Shown here one piece after another: positions 62,052-64,000 of a stretch of DNA of 64,000 nt. The notes under the pieces were generated by a model. It was given only the letters and a program-made list of their open reading frames with translations, was not told the origin of the DNA and ran no database searches. Numbering within the stretch: position 1 is the stretch's first letter; each line of letters begins with the position of its first letter. Location: positions 186,001 to 250,000 of the forward strand of contig JAKSYS010000007.1 of the NCBI GenBank assembly GCA_022925895.1, written 5' to 3'. This stretch comes from Fragilaria crotonensis. Its lineage: Eukaryota > Bacillariophyta > Fragilariophyceae > Fragilariales > Fragilariaceae. The position numbers and the translations under genes were made by a program.

Positions 62052-62085
62052 AATTTAAATCGGTGCTAGGCACCAGATTTAAATT
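62052..62085 (-). other. Strong hairpin in the retrotransposon leader
   Basis: AATTTAAATC (62052-62061) pairs perfectly with GATTTAAATT (62076-62085). Inside, GGTGC (62062-62066) pairs with GCACC (62070-62074) around a TAG loop, with one bulged A at 62075. It lies about 80 nt downstream of the 5' LTR in the genomic RNA. Confidence 0.85.
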
Positions 62086-62165
62086 GAGACAGGTCGGAGT
62101 TTCCGGGGAGGGAACCCGGCGACCGGTCAGGATATGGGCCAGGACGGGGGTCTGGCGAGCAACCA

Positions 62166-63065
62166 TGATATGGTTCGGGTTAACGGAACCTAGCGACGCG
62201 CAGGTCGGCATAGGGTTCGGGTTAAGAACCAGGACGTAACCGTTACGGGGTACGCCCCCAGTAGGTAAGTGTCTAGTACGACACTGACTACTGCTCAGTT
62301 CATCTATAAACGGTACAGCTACGCAGTGCTGTCTACCGCTACAGATAACGATACATGTACTATCTGTCGTTCTATCGCTACACGTATGTGCGAGAGACTG
62401 ACTAGTATAAATATCGCGTGTCGTATAGTGGGCACTGTCTATTAGTTTATCGTTATGTACAGTAACGGTAAACTCAGACGTGCGCGTACTATCGACGGGC
62501 AGAGGAAGTTGTGTGCGAAAGGTACTGTTGTACCGGTCGCCGTGTTGTGTTGTGTTGTCGTTATTGTTGTAGTGAGTACCGTCGTACTCACTACGTATAT
62601 TTGTACAGCACGGTATGTATGATGTCATGACGGCGGGTAAAAAACGCGTCATGGTCGATCATCATCATCGTGAGAAAAATATGCAGTGTAAGTAAAAAGG
62701 TGAGTGGCACTAAAATGTACAAAATTGACAATTGTGGGAAGAAATGAAGGGCGACCGAAATGAGAGGTCTGATTGAAGGGGAGTGTTCCTTGGAACAATC
62801 AGGAACACTCCTCATATCAATCACGGTCGGCAGCGTACGGCTGCGTTGTTTTTCGTAAACGAGGCGTTGAGCGTCGTTTGAAAATCAATGTACAAACTCG
62901 AGGAACGAGATGAACATGATTTGAATCGACGTGAGTTTTGATTCCAGTCGTGCAGTGTCGCACTGGTTACTGGAGCACGGATGTAATGTTTTACTGTGCA
63001 TGCGAGCGACAGTTTAGGGATAGGGATAATAGAAAAATATGTAGGGCGATACGGAATGTTTAACA
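62166..63065 (-). repeat. 5' LTR of copia element 2
   Basis: Pairs with 51071-51962. On the minus strand it starts TGTTAAACATTCC and ends CATATCA. The base after it begins TGGTTGCTCGCC, a possible tRNA-complementary primer site (starts TGG) for which I could not assign a tRNA. Confidence 0.95.
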
Positions 63066-63255
63066 AGATATGACGATATGACGCATACGTCTACTCTATT
63101 GTGTTCTTGGAGTATGGATACGACGTATGATATGGTAAATCACGTCCACATTTGTTGTCGATAGTTCCTTGTGACTATCTCGTATGATATATGAAAGATG
63201 CTGCAGGCGACCTGATTTTCACTTGCTTGTTCTCCTGAAGTGGTTCAAGAACCCC
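63066..63255. promoter_or_regulatory. Residual upstream region of the FMO gene
   Basis: Only 190 bp separate the retrotransposon from the FMO start codon, so the element interrupted or displaced the original promoter region. AGATA at 63066-63070 is the right-hand target duplication. Confidence 0.55.
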
Positions 63256-64000
63256 ATGTCTGGTCGATCGCTTGATGTGGCTGTAATTGGTGGTGGGGGC
63301 AGCAGGATTGGCTGCCGCGCGAATCCTCTCCCGCAATGGCTTTTGCCCTGTTGTTTTGGAGAAAGACCAACGCGCTGGAGGTATCTGGGATTATCGAGGG
63401 TCCAATTCGGAACGTCCAATGTACCGCGGCTTGCGGACCAATCTGCCACGCGAAATCATGGCGTACCGTGAATTGCCGTGGCCAACGCCACCGGGAGCAA
63501 CAAGGTAGGTCCCGATCCGAACCCGAAACTGCATTGCTGGTTGCAAGCAAACTGCCTTCAGTGCTCACAACAAATGCTCTACAAACGTTGTATCGCAGTT
63601 TCGCTACGCACAGCGATGTATTGAACTATTTACACGAGTACAAAGAGAAGTTTGAATTGGACCGTTTCATTGTTTATGGCGCAAAGGTGATACAGCTGTC
63701 AGTCTTTTTAGAGGAGGAGTCTGGCGTCAAGGTCTCTACGGAAAGGTTGCCGAAGTTCCTTCTCGAGTGGGAGGAAAACGGAGTTGCAAAAACATCGTCG
63801 AAGACTTTCGATGCAGTTTGCATTGCGAATGGTCATTATGACCGACCTAGCGTCCCTCGGCTTGAGGGATTGGAAAAACATCGAGGTAGAACCATGCATT
63901 CTGTGGACTACGATAGCCCCGAGTGCTTTGCTGGAGAGACAGTCTTGTGTATTGGGGGTCAAGCAAGTGGATCAGACTTGGCCAGGGAGATATCGCAGTA
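63256..64000 (+). CDS. Flavin-containing monooxygenase (5' part, truncated by window)
   Basis: FMOs oxidise N- or S-containing substrates using FAD, NADPH and O2. From ATG 63256 the N-terminus has the FAD-binding GxGxxG region (VAVIGGG, then AAGLAAARIL after a frame correction), then VVLEKDQRAGGIWDY, the FMO THSDVLNYLHEYKEKF block, the NGHYDRPSVPRLEG motif and the NADPH-binding stretch VLCIGGQASGSDLAREIS. One extra G in a G5 run at 63295-63299 breaks the frame. A 94-nt GT-AG intron lies at 63505-63598. The gene continues beyond the right edge. Confidence 0.88.
63505..63598 (+). other. Intron in FMO gene
   Basis: Begins GTAGGT and ends CGCAG. Splicing joins PGAT to SFATHSDVLNYL, restoring the conserved FMO block. 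Confidence 0.85.

Larger units (their letters stand above)
51071..63065 (-). mobile_element. 12-kb Ty1/copia LTR retrotransposon with extra coding region
   Basis: Bounded by LTRs of 892 and 900 bp with TG...CA ends and flanked by a perfect 5-bp target duplication, AGATA (51066-51070 and 63066-63070). On the minus strand it encodes, in order, an unrecognised coding block of about 4.4 kb, Gag with a zinc knuckle, protease, integrase, reverse transcriptase and RNase H. A polypurine tract (AAGAGGGG, 51963-51970) abuts the 3' LTR. The order integrase before reverse transcriptase defines copia. At 12 kb it is about twice the length of the other copia element here. About a dozen frame changes interrupt the polyprotein. 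Confidence 0.95.

Noticed and set aside
1-64000. CRISPR arrays, rRNA, bacterial-type operons
   Set aside because: No regularly spaced short repeats, no rRNA-like sequence, and introns plus copia elements show a eukaryotic nuclear genome.

Overview
This looks like nuclear DNA of a diatom, probably a raphid pennate one. The evidence is a delta-6 front-end desaturase very close to the Phaeodactylum type, two DUF6824 (HPGN-motif) proteins, presequences with a Phe after a signal-peptide-like segment (the diatom plastid-import style), a CoDi-like Ty1/copia element with a DSHAD protease site, short GT-AG introns of 67-130 nt, and a DUF1336, P5A-ATPase and GATOR1 gene set. No prokaryotic operons, rRNA, tRNA or CRISPR arrays were seen.

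Layout. 1-9.5 kb: a signal-peptide protein running off the left edge, a delta-6 desaturase, a chalcone-isomerase-like protein, a putative plastid coiled-coil/UVR-like protein and a foldback MITE. 9.6-13 kb: a decayed PIF/Harbinger DNA transposon. 13-16.3 kb: AT-rich DNA without genes. 16.4-17.2 kb: a DUF6824 gene. 17.95-24.5 kb: a copia element on the minus strand with identical 147-bp LTR segments. 24.9-29.5 kb: a P5A-type ATPase. 29.5-31.1 kb: repeat-bearing intergenic DNA. 31.1-36.6 kb: a DEPDC5/IML1 homologue (GATOR1). 36.7 kb: a (ACTGGGG)14 array in the promoter shared with a divergent DUF1336 gene (37.1-40.1 kb). That gene converges on an Mpv17/PMP22-family gene. Then a double-DUF6824 gene, an ABC-F ATPase, a divergent kinase-like locus and a GT92-type glycosyltransferase. 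51.07-63.07 kb: a 12-kb copia retrotransposon with 0.9-kb LTRs and a perfect AGATA target duplication. It carries about 4.4 kb of extra coding sequence upstream of Gag. 63.26 kb to the end: the 5' part of a flavin-containing monooxygenase.

Host genes cover lipid and membrane metabolism (delta-6 desaturase, CHI-like/FAP-like protein, Mpv17-like protein, DUF1336), ER membrane quality control (P5A), TORC1 nutrient signalling (DEPDC5), translation (ABC-F), glycosylation (GT92) and redox chemistry (FMO). They are ordinary neighbours and do not form a functional cluster.

A practical warning. Many well-conserved genes are interrupted by single-base frame changes, mostly one missing base, often inside a short homopolymer. 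This fits consensus sequencing error better than gene death, so 'broken' calls for host genes should be treated as provisional. The most novel candidate is the 12-kb copia element with a long, unrecognised N-terminal extension of its polyprotein and a strong RNA hairpin in its leader.
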